Part shown: positions 14,719 through 23,060 of the stretch, one piece after another
How positions within the stretch are numbered: position 1 is the first letter of the stretch
Layout: each line of letters opens with the position of its first letter
Assembly: GCA_937890655.1 (NCBI GenBank)
Contig: CALADT010000261.1
Location: forward strand, 1-27,005
DNA: 27,005 nt
Direction of reading: 5' to 3'
Source: an uncultured Mucispirillum sp.
GTDB taxonomy: Bacteria > Chrysiogenota > Deferribacteres > Deferribacterales > Mucispirillaceae
Program-made: the position numbers and the translations under genes
Notes under the pieces: generated by a model
The model's input: the letters and a program-made list of their open reading frames with translations, nothing else
Database searches by the model: none
What the model was told of the DNA's origin: nothing

Positions 14719-14945
14719 TGGGCAGCATAGGACCATGGCAGGTTATTATAATACTTGCAGTATTAGTGTTACTTTTTGGAGCAAAAAAACTACCACAAAT
14801 CGGTAAAGGTATGGGCGAAGCACTTAGGAATTTTAAAAAATCTGTTAATGATGTAGATGATGCAACAGATATTACTCCTATTGCTCAAAAAAAATCAGAA
14901 CCTATTACTAAAAACGAAAGTTCTGAAGAAAAAAAAGACGCATAG
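14718..14945 (+). CDS. tatA: Sec-independent protein translocase subunit TatA
   Basis: A 75-residue TatA/TatE family protein, the pore-forming component for export of folded, often cofactor-bearing proteins. Seen: a short periplasmic start MGSIGPWQ, one membrane helix (about 8-22), the hinge FGAKKLP (21-27), an amphipathic helix (GKGMGEALRNFKKS) and an acidic/Lys-rich tail ending EEKKDA. Length is typical. A strong GGAGG lies 8 bases before the ATG, which overlaps the previous stop. No tatC or tatB is in the window, so the rest of the translocase is elsewhere. Since [NiFe]-hydrogenase is a classic Tat cargo, presence of hyp genes nearby is consistent with need for Tat, but the two clusters are 11 kb apart on opposite strands. 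Confidence 0.95.
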   Translation: MGSIGPWQVIIILAVLVLLFGAKKLPQIGKGMGEALRNFKKSVNDVDDATDITPIAQKKSEPITKNESSEEKKDA

Positions 14946-14962
14946 TTTTACTAATTATATAG

Positions 14963-14982
14963 TGGCGGTTTTTATGCCGCCA
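14963..14982 (+). promoter_or_regulatory. GC-rich hairpin directly before the ecfT start codon
   Basis: TGGCGG (14963-14968) pairs perfectly with CCGCCA (14977-14982) around an 8-base T-rich loop. In DNA this AT-rich it is a strong, unlikely structure. It lies between the tatA stop and the ecfT ATG (14985), with only two bases before the ATG and no U run after it, so it is not a standard terminator on either strand. It may tune ecfT translation or mark an mRNA processing site. Confidence 0.6.
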
Positions 14983-14984
14983 GT

Positions 14985-15806
14985 ATGCAAAATATGAATA
15001 AATTTTATTTTGGAAGATATATCCAACAAGAAAACCCTTCTTTTATTCATAAACTTAATCCACTTATAAAATTTATTATTGTATCCATTTCTGCAACATG
15101 TATTTTCTATTTTGGCAGAGATATTTTTTCCTTTATTATATTAACTATAATTTGGGCAATACTTATAATTTTATCTGGTAATATTTTTTTACCTGCTTTA
15201 AAAAGTTTAAAATCATTTAAAGTTTTATATATTTTTATATTTATTACTGTATTATTTTTTGGAGAACAAGGTGATTTTCGTATATTGTTTACTAAAAACG
15301 ATTTATTAAAGGCATTATCTTCTTTATATCAATTTGTTTTACTTATTGGTTTTTCTTCCATATTATCACTTACTTCTTCCCCTTCTGAAATTACAAAAGC
15401 ACTATATTTATTTATAAAACCTTTAAAGATATTTAAAGTAAATGTGGAAAATATTGGGCTTTCACTTTTAATTGCCGTTCGTTTTATTCCACTTTTATTT
15501 GAAGAATCATCTAAAATTATTACGGCACAAAAACTTCGTGGTGTTTGGATTACAGATAAAACATTTAAAGAAAAAATTAAGTTTATATTAAATATTGATT
15601 CTCTTATTATACCATTATTTATACGAGTTTTTCATTACGCAGAACAGTTATCTATTACAGCAGAATATAGAAAAAATATATCTTTAGCTTTAAAACTTAA
15701 TGCTTTAACAAAAAAAGATATTTTATTTTTACTATTATTTCTTATGGTTACTACTTTATTTTATGGGTTATATTATTATGGAAAAACAAAATCAATTATA
15801 TTATAA
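14985..15806 (+). CDS. ecfT: ECF transporter transmembrane component EcfT (CbiQ-like)
   Basis: Inner-membrane T component of an energy-coupling factor (group I or II) vitamin/metal importer, 273 residues. Seen: about five hydrophobic segments (28-50, 50-66, 78-93, 112-130, 250-268) and cytoplasmic coupling helices with the family pattern: an SPSEITKAL motif, AVRFIPLLFEES, and the AQKLRG Ala/Arg/Gly signature that contacts the ATPases. No S component or EcfA ATPase is in the window, so the substrate cannot be named; it may serve several S components in trans. The start is uncertain. The ATG at 14985 abuts a hairpin and lacks a ribosome-binding site; Met4 at 14994 is also possible, with no better site. 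It overlaps truA at its 3' end. Confidence 0.85.
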   Translation: MQNMNKFYFGRYIQQENPSFIHKLNPLIKFIIVSISATCIFYFGRDIFSFIILTIIWAILIILSGNIFLPALKSLKSFKVLYIFIFITVLFFGEQGDFRILFTKNDLLKALSSLYQFVLLIGFSSILSLTSSPSEITKALYLFIKPLKIFKVNVENIGLSLLIAVRFIPLLFEESSKIITAQKLRGVWITDKTFKEKIKFILNIDSLIIPLFIRVFHYAEQLSITAEYRKNISLALKLNALTKKDILFLLLFLMVTTLFYGLYYYGKTKSIIL

Positions 15807-16581
15807 AGCATGCTTATGCTCCTACTGTGGGGATAACTATAACGGCTGGCAGCGTCAAAAAAATGCAATAGGTATTCAAAATATTTTAGAAAATACTCTT
15901 TCTTCTTTATATAACCATGAAATATTAATTGCGGGTAGTGGCAGAACAGATACAAATGTTCATGCTTTAGGTCAAGTTTTTCATTTTTCATCTTCTAAAT
16001 ATTTTGATAATAAAACATTATTAAAAGGATTAAACGGTTTACTTCCTGATGATATTGTTATTTATGATATTATAGATGTAAACAACCTTTTTCATGCTGG
16101 TAAATCTATTATTTCTAAAACTTATGAATATAAAATACTTAATACCCCTGTGAGAGACCCCTTTTTACTTAACCGTGCTTTATGGGTTCGTAAAGAAATA
16201 AATATAGAAAACTTAAAAAATATTTTAAAAGAGTTTGAAGGCACTCACGACTTCCACTCTTTTTGTGTAAAAAAAACAAAAAAAGAAAATACTGTTCGCA
16301 CAATTAATTATATAAGTATAGAAAAAAATAACAATAATATTTCCATACTTATAAATGCTAATGGCTTTTTACATAATATGGTTCGTATTATTATTGGCAC
16401 GTCTTTAAAAATGGAAAAAGATAATATTCATTATAGCCACATAGCAAATATTTTTAATAGTAAAGATAGACGTTGTGCTGGCCCTACTGCCCATGCTTAT
16501 GCCTTGTATCAAAAAGAAGCAATTTATAATAATGAAAATATAGCAGGACTTATGGGTATTCCTGAAAAATATAGGGTGTAG
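15778..16581 (+). CDS. truA: tRNA pseudouridine(38-40) synthase TruA
   Basis: Makes pseudouridine at positions 38-40 of the tRNA anticodon arm. About 267 residues from the chosen ATG. Seen: NYNGWQRQ near the N-terminus, the catalytic motif GRTDTNVHA with Asp58, YEYKI, HDFHSFC and NGFLHNMVRIIIG, all in family order; length is normal. The ATG at 15778 gives MEKQNQLYYK, like known TruA starts. An in-frame ATG at 15763 would add five residues (GYII...) and neither has a strong ribosome-binding site. Either way it overlaps ecfT (by 29 or 44 bases), so translation is probably coupled. It is the last gene of the plus-strand unit; no clear terminator follows. Confidence 0.95.
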   Translation: MEKQNQLYYKACLCSYCGDNYNGWQRQKNAIGIQNILENTLSSLYNHEILIAGSGRTDTNVHALGQVFHFSSSKYFDNKTLLKGLNGLLPDDIVIYDIIDVNNLFHAGKSIISKTYEYKILNTPVRDPFLLNRALWVRKEINIENLKNILKEFEGTHDFHSFCVKKTKKENTVRTINYISIEKNNNNISILINANGFLHNMVRIIIGTSLKMEKDNIHYSHIANIFNSKDRRCAGPTAHAYALYQKEAIYNNENIAGLMGIPEKYRV

Positions 16582-17254
16582 TTTTATTATATTGTTCTTC
16601 TGCTTATTTATATTATAATTTAACTAATTTTTTTATAATATAATTATTTAAAATTTAATATTTTATATTTTTTATATAAAATATTTATGCTTTTTATTTT
16701 ATTATTTTTTTTAGTGTATTAAGGGTAATTATAAAAGTTCTATTTTTAAGTTACATACTATTCGTTTTCTTCTATATGCTTTCTACATATTATTATCTAT
16801 TCTTTAATTTATTTTAATCCATACATTTTTTAAATTATTAAAGTAGCTTTAACCTATTTTATTTATATATTTTCCTTGTTATTATACTTTATTTCTATAC
16901 TTTACTATTTATTTTTTACTTTATATATCCATATATATATTTTTTTTATAAATTGCTATAATGATATATTTTTTATAACTTAAACTACTTCTTATTTCCA
17001 TACTTGCTTTATGATTTTTTTTATAGTTTTACATATTTTATCTTAAATTTTTAAAAATATTTTTTTACTACATGATATCTTTTTTATTATATATATAATT
17101 TTAAGGTTTAAGGCTATATGTTGCTGTATTTTCTTTCATTTTTAATTTATTGTTTTCGATAATTTGAATATTATTATAAGGTGTTATTTTATTAAAAGGT
17201 ATTTTTTTCATTATATTTATATATTTTTATATAAATATTAACATGTTTTTAACT
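16582..17254. other. Gene-free, extremely AT-rich gap between convergent units
   Basis: By my count G+C is about 13% over 16621-17100, with T-runs dominating the plus strand as in the gap at 5664-6278. I see no hairpin terminator for either the truA or the ftsK unit, although both end here. The only coding-like stretch is a 36-codon minus-strand frame at 17101-17211. Nothing else could be supported. Confidence 0.6.
17101..17211 (-). CDS. Possible tiny ORF or gene remnant, unrecognised
   Basis: A 36-codon frame from ATG 17209-17211 to TAA 17101-17103, beginning MKKIPFNKITPYNN. Its codon content (Pro, Thr, Glu, Ala) is less AT-extreme than the surrounding gap, which is the only reason to list it. 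There is no ribosome-binding site, no recognisable domain, and the start is 43 bases after the tautomerase-like gene. It may equally be chance or the relic of a decayed gene. Confidence 0.2.
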   Translation of the reverse strand: MKKIPFNKITPYNNIQIIENNKLKMKENTATYSLKP

Positions 17255-17515
17255 CTATGGGAACATTTCTTTAAAAAATGATTTTTTCTTTTCTTCTTTT
17301 TGTTGTTTTGGTTTTTCTTTTTCTTCTTTTTTAGCTACACTTCTACTTACACTACTACCACCATTCATATTTTCAAGTGGTAGTTCATGGATTGATACGG
17401 AGATACTATTTTCATCTATTTCTGCTATTTCTGATACAAGTGATATTAATTCGTTTATTAATTCTTTTTTTCTAGCTTGTGATATACTAGGTATATCTAG
17501 TGAAATATGTGCCAT
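17255..17515 (-). CDS. 4-oxalocrotonate tautomerase-like protein lacking Pro-1
   Basis: An 86-residue protein whose first 60 residues have the tautomerase (4-OT) beta-alpha-beta layout. A first strand AHISLDIP is followed by a helix with KKELINELISLVSEI, a second strand SISVSIHELP (matching the family's I-x-E strand) and a closing GGSSVSRS. In the family the catalytic base is Pro-1, exposed after Met removal. Here codon 2 is GCA (Ala), so the normal mechanism is not available. Residues 61-86 are an added Lys/Glu-rich tail ending in SFFKEMFP. The start is firm: AAGGAG lies 8 bases before the ATG, and no in-frame alternative restores Pro. It lies 40 bases after ftsK and is probably co-transcribed. 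Function unknown; the fold call is moderately sure. Confidence 0.7.
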   Translation of the reverse strand: MAHISLDIPSISQARKKELINELISLVSEIAEIDENSISVSIHELPLENMNGGSSVSRSVAKKEEKEKPKQQKEEKKKSFFKEMFP

Positions 17516-17555
17516 AATATATCTCCTTAATAATATATTTTATAAATATATAGCC

Positions 17556-20138
17556 TTATCTTTTTATAACTCTACGTGGTTTTGCTGTACCGTCGCTTGG
17601 TTCTAATATACCACGAGACTCCATCATTTCAACTATTCTTGCAGCCCTATTATAACCTATTTTAAACACTCTTTGTATCATTGATATTGAGGCGGTGCCT
17701 TTATCTGTTACTAAATCCACTGCTTCTTGATATAAAACATCTTCATCGCCTTCATCTTGAGTGCTACCACCTTCTTTTACTTCCTGCACCATAGCCATAT
17801 TATATTCTGGTTCGCCATATTCTTCTTGTAAATATTCCACAATACCACGAACTTCTTCATCTGATACAAAGGCACCATGAATACGAAGTGCATCGCTTGT
17901 TCCTGGTGGAATAAATAAACTATCACCCATACCAAGAAGTGTATCGGCACCGTTTTGGTCTATAATAACTCTTGAGTCATTTCGTTGAGATACTTTAAAC
18001 GATAACCTTGCTGGCATATTTGCTTTAATAAGCCCTGTTATAACGTTAGTTGTAGGGCGTTGTGTAGCAATAATTAAATGGATACCCACAGCACGTGCCA
18101 TTTGTGCAATACGTGCAATACTCATTTCCACTTCTTTACCTGCAACCATCATTAAGTCTGCAAATTCATCTACTATGACTACTAAATAAGGCATTTTTTC
18201 TGCCTCATCGTCGCCTTTTATTATTTCGTTATAACCATCAAGGTTTCTTACTTTTTTCTCTGCAAGAAGTGTATATCTTCTTGTCATTTCTGCTACTACA
18301 TTTTTTAAAACACTTGAAGCAAGACGCGTATCTGTTACAACTGGCGCCATTAAGTGTGGAATACCGTCGTATATACTTAATTCCACCATTTTTGGGTCTA
18401 TCATTATAAACTTAACTTCATCAGGAGATGCTTTATATAATATGGAACATATCATTGTATTAATACCAACAGATTTACCACTTCCTGTTGTTCCTGCCAC
18501 AAGTAAATGTGGCATTTTTTTAATATCAGACATATATGGTTTTCCCACAACATCCTTTCCTAAAGCAACTGTTAATGGAGATGAACTGTTTTTAAATTCC
18601 GGTGTTCTTAGTAACTCTTTTATGGATACAGCCTGCCTATTTTTATTAGGGATTTCTATACCTACTGCATTTTTTCCTGGAATTGGCGCTATAATCCTTA
18701 TAGATAAAGCACTTAAACTTAAAGCTAAATCGTTTTCAAGTGATGCTATTTTTGAAACCCTTGTGCCTGCTGACGGTTCAAACTCAAACATTGTAACAAC
18801 AGGCCCTGGTTGTATTGCTCTCACTGTTCCTGATATACCAAAATCAAGAAGTTTTTCTGTTAAAAGCTCACCTTGTGCTTTCATTTCTTCTTCACTTGCT
18901 ATATCTACTTTTACTTTACTGTCATGAAGTATATCCATAGGTATATTATAATTTGTAATAAATACGGATTTTGTTTTCTCCATTTTACCTATTTCAATTT
19001 CTTCATTATGTTCTATTTGTTTTTCTTCATGTATGCTTGATTGAATATTACTTACATCATCTTCTTCTTTTTCATCATTATTATATGCTTTTCTTATTTC
19101 TATAGGTTTTATACTATCTTCTTTTTCTTCTATAACTTTTTCTTCATATGATGGTTCTATTACTTCTTCTACTTTTTCTTCCTTTTCATTTTCTTTTACA
19201 TTTTCAATATCCACATCTATTATGTTACTATCATCATTTTCATGGCTGCTGCCTAAAAATTTAATACTTGTTATTGCTTCAAGCTCATCTTTATCAAGCA
19301 GGTTTTCACTTTTATTATTTTCTAATGATGCCTGTTTTACATCTTTATTCTCTTTCTTTAATATTATTTTTTCTTTTATATCTTTAAAATATAATGATAC
19401 TCGTTCCCTAAAAGTTACACCGTCATCTTCTTCATCTTCTATAATATATTCTTCATCTTCATTTTCTTTATATTCTTTTTTACTACCACTTATAAGGTTT
19501 TTTATAAACATAAAGAACCTTTTTATATTACCAAAAAGCACTCTAAAACCATGACCCATATCAGAAAAAGATATGGAAAAAAGTAGCATACTAAAAGCAA
19601 TACATAAAACTAGAAATACTATTATACCACCAACTTTACCCATAAACGATAGTATAAAACTACTTCCTAATGCTCCTAATGTTGCTCCTGCTGGTTGCCT
19701 TGTGAAATAAAAATCCATGCCACCTACTAATCCACTGATTATAGATAAGCTGATTATTACACCTATTCCGTATGTAAAACCTAAAATTGGAGCCATCATA
19801 AATGTAAGCCCTTTTTTATATCTATACATTAATAGTGATAAGTAAATTGATAGAAATGGAATAAATAACGCAGTCCAACCAAAAAGCAACCCTAAAAAGT
19901 CTGCCACATAAGCACCTACTTTACCAAAAAGGTTACTTGTTTTAACATCGTCATATCTTGAAAACTCTATTGTAGAATACCCTGGGTCTGTTTCTGAATA
20001 TGATAATAAGGATAAAAGAAAAAATATGGCTATAAGCCCAAAAAATAGTAAAAGAATATCCGTTGATATTCCTTTATTATTTGATTCCACTATTTTATTT
20101 TTATTTTCTCTTTTTACACTTGTTTTACGTTTCTTCAT
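17556..20138 (-). CDS. ftsK: DNA translocase FtsK
   Basis: Membrane-anchored dsDNA pump at the division septum that clears the terminus region and activates XerCD recombination. About 860 residues. Order: basic N-terminus (KKRKTSVKR), four membrane helices (about 25-190), an acidic Glu/Lys-rich linker (about 225-400), the RecA-like motor with Walker A GTTGSGKS (549-556) and Walker B LVVIVDEFAD (652-661), and the winged-helix gamma domain (about 797-860, ISMIQRVFKIGYNRAARI) that reads KOPS. The linker is short, as in SpoIIIE/SftA-like forms. I chose the ATG at 20138, which overlaps the uppP stop as ATGA; the longer frame starts at a TTG (20174) inside uppP and adds 12 unlikely residues. Followed by the tautomerase-like gene. 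Confidence 0.97.
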   Translation of the reverse strand: MKKRKTSVKRENKNKIVESNNKGISTDILLLFFGLIAIFFLLSLLSYSETDPGYSTIEFSRYDDVKTSNLFGKVGAYVADFLGLLFGWTALFIPFLSIYLSLLMYRYKKGLTFMMAPILGFTYGIGVIISLSIISGLVGGMDFYFTRQPAGATLGALGSSFILSFMGKVGGIIVFLVLCIAFSMLLFSISFSDMGHGFRVLFGNIKRFFMFIKNLISGSKKEYKENEDEEYIIEDEEDDGVTFRERVSLYFKDIKEKIILKKENKDVKQASLENNKSENLLDKDELEAITSIKFLGSSHENDDSNIIDVDIENVKENEKEEKVEEVIEPSYEEKVIEEKEDSIKPIEIRKAYNNDEKEEDDVSNIQSSIHEEKQIEHNEEIEIGKMEKTKSVFITNYNIPMDILHDSKVKVDIASEEEMKAQGELLTEKLLDFGISGTVRAIQPGPVVTMFEFEPSAGTRVSKIASLENDLALSLSALSIRIIAPIPGKNAVGIEIPNKNRQAVSIKELLRTPEFKNSSSPLTVALGKDVVGKPYMSDIKKMPHLLVAGTTGSGKSVGINTMICSILYKASPDEVKFIMIDPKMVELSIYDGIPHLMAPVVTDTRLASSVLKNVVAEMTRRYTLLAEKKVRNLDGYNEIIKGDDEAEKMPYLVVIVDEFADLMMVAGKEVEMSIARIAQMARAVGIHLIIATQRPTTNVITGLIKANMPARLSFKVSQRNDSRVIIDQNGADTLLGMGDSLFIPPGTSDALRIHGAFVSDEEVRGIVEYLQEEYGEPEYNMAMVQEVKEGGSTQDEGDEDVLYQEAVDLVTDKGTASISMIQRVFKIGYNRAARIVEMMESRGILEPSDGTAKPRRVIKR

Positions 20139-20923
20139 AAAAATATAACCACTGTCAACCCTATCACTAAACAATAAATTGCAAATATTTTAAGCTGTGC
20201 TTTTCTTATAAACTCCATCATTACGCCAATAACTAAAAATCCAGATATAAATGCTGCTATCATTCCTGCACTATATGGAATTAAAAGCTGTTCATTAATA
20301 ACAGTTAAGTCTTTTATCTGCAATATTAAAGCACCTAATATTGCTGGCACTGATAATAAAAATGAAAACTCAGCAGCTTCCTGCCTTTCTATACCTAACA
20401 TTGTGCTAACGGCTATGGTTGTGCCACTTCTTGATATACCAGGAGTTACTGCAAGCCCTTGTGCTATACCTATTAATAAACTTCTCTGCATATCTATTTT
20501 ATCTCTACCATTAAATTTATCTGATATAATTAATAATAAAGATGTTACAATTAAAGCATAGCCCACAAATAATATATTACTAAAATAACCTATAATATAT
20601 TTTTGAAATAATAAACCAATAATTGCAGTTGGTATAGATGCTAAAATTATACCCCATAAAAAACGTTTGTTTTCAAAATATTCTTTTTGATATCTTTTAA
20701 AAAATATACCAAAAAATGCTTGAATAATTAAAATAACTCGTTTTCTAAAAAATATTAGCACTACTAAAAGAGTAGCTACATGCACCATTATATCAAATAA
20801 TAAATCAGGTTCAGACATTCCTAGTGTATATTTTCCGATTGCTAAATGACCGGAACTACTAACAGGTAAAAACTCTGTCAACCCTTGTAAAATACCTAAT
20901 ATTACTGCATCAATTATAGTCAT
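20135..20923 (-). CDS. uppP: Undecaprenyl-diphosphatase (BacA/UppP)
   Basis: Integral membrane phosphatase that recycles undecaprenyl pyrophosphate to the monophosphate carrier for peptidoglycan and other envelope polymers. About 262 residues. Seen: the first signature GLTEFLPVSSSGH (14-26) with catalytic-site glutamate and serines, the second PGISRSG (161-167), and about seven to eight hydrophobic segments. I chose the ATG at 20923, with GGAG 9 bases upstream; the longer frame uses a GTG at 20938 that overlaps the RNase J stop and adds MEQKV. Both remain possible. The stop overlaps ftsK as ATGA, so uppP and ftsK, both needed at division, are translationally coupled. Confidence 0.96.
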   Translation of the reverse strand: MTIIDAVILGILQGLTEFLPVSSSGHLAIGKYTLGMSEPDLLFDIMVHVATLLVVLIFFRKRVILIIQAFFGIFFKRYQKEYFENKRFLWGIILASIPTAIIGLLFQKYIIGYFSNILFVGYALIVTSLLLIISDKFNGRDKIDMQRSLLIGIAQGLAVTPGISRSGTTIAVSTMLGIERQEAAEFSFLLSVPAILGALILQIKDLTVINEQLLIPYSAGMIAAFISGFLVIGVMMEFIRKAQLKIFAIYCLVIGLTVVIFL

Positions 20924-20937
20924 TACTTTTTGCTCCA

Positions 20938-22557
20938 CTATACTGTTATTATTTCTATTACTGGTTTTTTATTAAAACGTTTTTTAAAAAATCGCTTTAT
21001 TATCACTTCTGCATAGGTTTTAAAATCTTCTTGTTCTGAAATATCATTATAATTTATAAACTGTTCTATAAGTGTTTCCTTATATTCATCTTGCAAAATA
21101 AAACCTGTTGTTTTTATAATAATATTTTCTTTTTCTAAAATATTAGATTTTCCTGCCGTATTTACTACCATAATTATACCATTAATTGCAAGTCTTTTTC
21201 GCATTTTTAACTTATCAATATCTAATATTTCATTCATATTTATATCTACATAATGTTTTCCTACTGGTATTTCTTCTTTACATATTAATGATTTATTTTC
21301 AAAAATTAGCTTTTCTCCTGATAAGAAAAAAACTACTCTTTCTTTTTCCATACCTTGTTCATATGCTAAATTTTTATGGCTTACTAAATGCTGTATTTCT
21401 CCATGTATTGGCACAAGGTATTTTGGCCTTAATATGTTTAATAATAACCTGCCGTCTTCTTTTGCACTGTGGCCTGAAACATGTATTGGTAAATCATCTA
21501 CCGTTATAACATTGCCACCCATTTTATATATGTTATTTATTATTGATATAACTTTATGTTCATTTCCTGGTATTATTCGTGTTGAAAAAATAAATGTATC
21601 ATTTTCTCTTATTTTTATATTAGAATAATCCTGCTCTGAAATTCTTGATATTACACTCGCCTGTTCCCCTTGTGAACCTGTTGCAATAAAACAAAGCCTA
21701 TTATCTTCCATTTTTTCCATTTGTTTTCTTGTTACAAGTATATTATCATCATATTTTAACTTGCCATACTTTCTTGCTGTATCCACATTTCTAATTAATG
21801 ATGAACCTTCGAGCACTATTTTTCTATTATGTTTTTCTGCCTCATTAAATACAGTTTGCAATCTTTCAGTATTTGATGCAAATGTGGTAAAAAATATTCT
21901 CCCACTGGCTTTTTCAAATACTTTTCCTATATTTGCTACAACTTCCCTTTCCCCTTTTGTAAACCCTTTTTTTACTATGTTTGTGGAATCAGCAAGTAAA
22001 CAATCCACACCCTCCATACCTACATTTACAAATTCAGATACAGGAAAAGGGCTACATGTTACAGGGGCTGTATCTATTTTATAATCTGATATATGAAAAA
22101 AAGTAAACTCATCTGCCACCTTCAACCTTATACCATATGTACCATGTATAGAGTGGCTTATAGGAATAGGCAGAATATTAAAATCTCCCCATTCAAATGA
22201 TTTAAAATCATCTAAAAATACTTTTGATGGCTCTATATTAAATTCTTTTAACCTTTTTATCATTATATCATAAGAATATCTTCCTGAAGCTACTAATATA
22301 TTTGGATATTGTTTTAATAAAAACCCTACTGCACCTATATGGTCTTCATGGGCATGGGTAATTATTAGAAGTTTTTCTTTTTCTTTTATTTCTTCAAGGT
22401 ATGAAAAATCTGGAATAATAAAGTCTACTCCCGGTTCATCACTTTTAGTAAACTTAACGCCACAGTCTACTATTACTGCATATCTATCTGATTCATAGAT
22501 ATACATATTCATTCCTATTTCACCAGCACCACCTAAACTTGCGACAGATACTTTCAT
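20938..22557 (-). CDS. rnj: Ribonuclease J
   Basis: Metallo-beta-lactamase/beta-CASP RNase of 539 residues with endo- and 5'-3' exonuclease activity in mRNA turnover and rRNA processing. Seen: GGAGEIGMNMY start, zinc motif HAHEDH (68-73), HSIHGTYG, ADST, the beta-CASP motifs SGHS and PKYLVPIHGE, and a C-terminal domain after about residue 450. Length is normal (about 550). The ATG has GGGAG upstream and overlaps the ispF stop by one base (TAATG). Only one RNase J is seen, and whether RNase E is also present cannot be told here. Fits lineages outside the enteric bacteria. Confidence 0.95.
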   Translation of the reverse strand: MKVSVASLGGAGEIGMNMYIYESDRYAVIVDCGVKFTKSDEPGVDFIIPDFSYLEEIKEKEKLLIITHAHEDHIGAVGFLLKQYPNILVASGRYSYDIMIKRLKEFNIEPSKVFLDDFKSFEWGDFNILPIPISHSIHGTYGIRLKVADEFTFFHISDYKIDTAPVTCSPFPVSEFVNVGMEGVDCLLADSTNIVKKGFTKGEREVVANIGKVFEKASGRIFFTTFASNTERLQTVFNEAEKHNRKIVLEGSSLIRNVDTARKYGKLKYDDNILVTRKQMEKMEDNRLCFIATGSQGEQASVISRISEQDYSNIKIRENDTFIFSTRIIPGNEHKVISIINNIYKMGGNVITVDDLPIHVSGHSAKEDGRLLLNILRPKYLVPIHGEIQHLVSHKNLAYEQGMEKERVVFFLSGEKLIFENKSLICKEEIPVGKHYVDINMNEILDIDKLKMRKRLAINGIIMVVNTAGKSNILEKENIIIKTTGFILQDEYKETLIEQFINYNDISEQEDFKTYAEVIIKRFFKKRFNKKPVIEIITV

Positions 22558-23039
22558 TAAGCTCCCTTAATTATTATGGAAGAAGCAAGAGCAGCTATCC
22601 CCTCTTTCCTACCTGTAAAACCCATTTTTTCCGTTGTTGTTGCTTTGATTGTTATAGATGTGGTTTTTATACCCATAATTTCTGCAAGAACCCTTTGCAT
22701 TTCCGGTATATATTTAGCAAGTTTTGGTTCCTGTGCTATTATTTCAGAATCAATATGAGATATACGCCAATCATCATAATAAATCATTTCTGATACTTTT
22801 GCTAAAAGTATTTTAGAATCAATATCTTTATATTCATCTTCTGTATCAGGAAAAAGCATACCTATATCTTTTCCAAATGCAGGCCCTGCTAAACTATCAA
22901 TTATAGCATGGATTAAAACATCAGCATCACTATGGCCTAACAGACCTTTATCATGTGGTATTTCTATACCACCTATTATTAGTTTACGAGATTCATCAAA
23001 TCTGTGAGAATCAAACCCTATGCCACATTTAATATCCAT
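22557..23039 (-). CDS. ispF: 2-C-methyl-D-erythritol 2,4-cyclodiphosphate synthase
   Basis: Zinc enzyme of the MEP isoprenoid pathway that makes MEcPP with loss of CMP; homotrimer in the cytoplasm. 160 residues, the usual size. Seen: Asp10 and His12 in GFDSHRF, LGHSDADVLIHA with metal ligand His44, and the CMP-binding TTTEKMGFTGRKEGIAA. Here ispF stands alone rather than fused or next to ispD. Stop overlaps the rnj start by one base. It lies 21 bases after the M16-like gene. Products of this pathway feed undecaprenyl phosphate, the substrate class handled by uppP two genes on. Confidence 0.97.
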   Translation of the reverse strand: MDIKCGIGFDSHRFDESRKLIIGGIEIPHDKGLLGHSDADVLIHAIIDSLAGPAFGKDIGMLFPDTEDEYKDIDSKILLAKVSEMIYYDDWRISHIDSEIIAQEPKLAKYIPEMQRVLAEIMGIKTTSITIKATTTEKMGFTGRKEGIAALASSIIIKGA

Positions 23040-23060
23040 AAATCTATACCTGTAATTTTA

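Noticed and set aside
18442..18927. 161-codon plus-strand open frame inside ftsK
   Set aside because: It is antisense to the conserved FtsK motor domain, has no recognisable motif, and open shadows of this kind occur opposite most long genes here.
20139..20174. 12-residue N-terminal extension of ftsK from a TTG
   Set aside because: It lies inside uppP, and the ATG at 20138 gives a classic ATGA overlap and a normal basic N-terminus.
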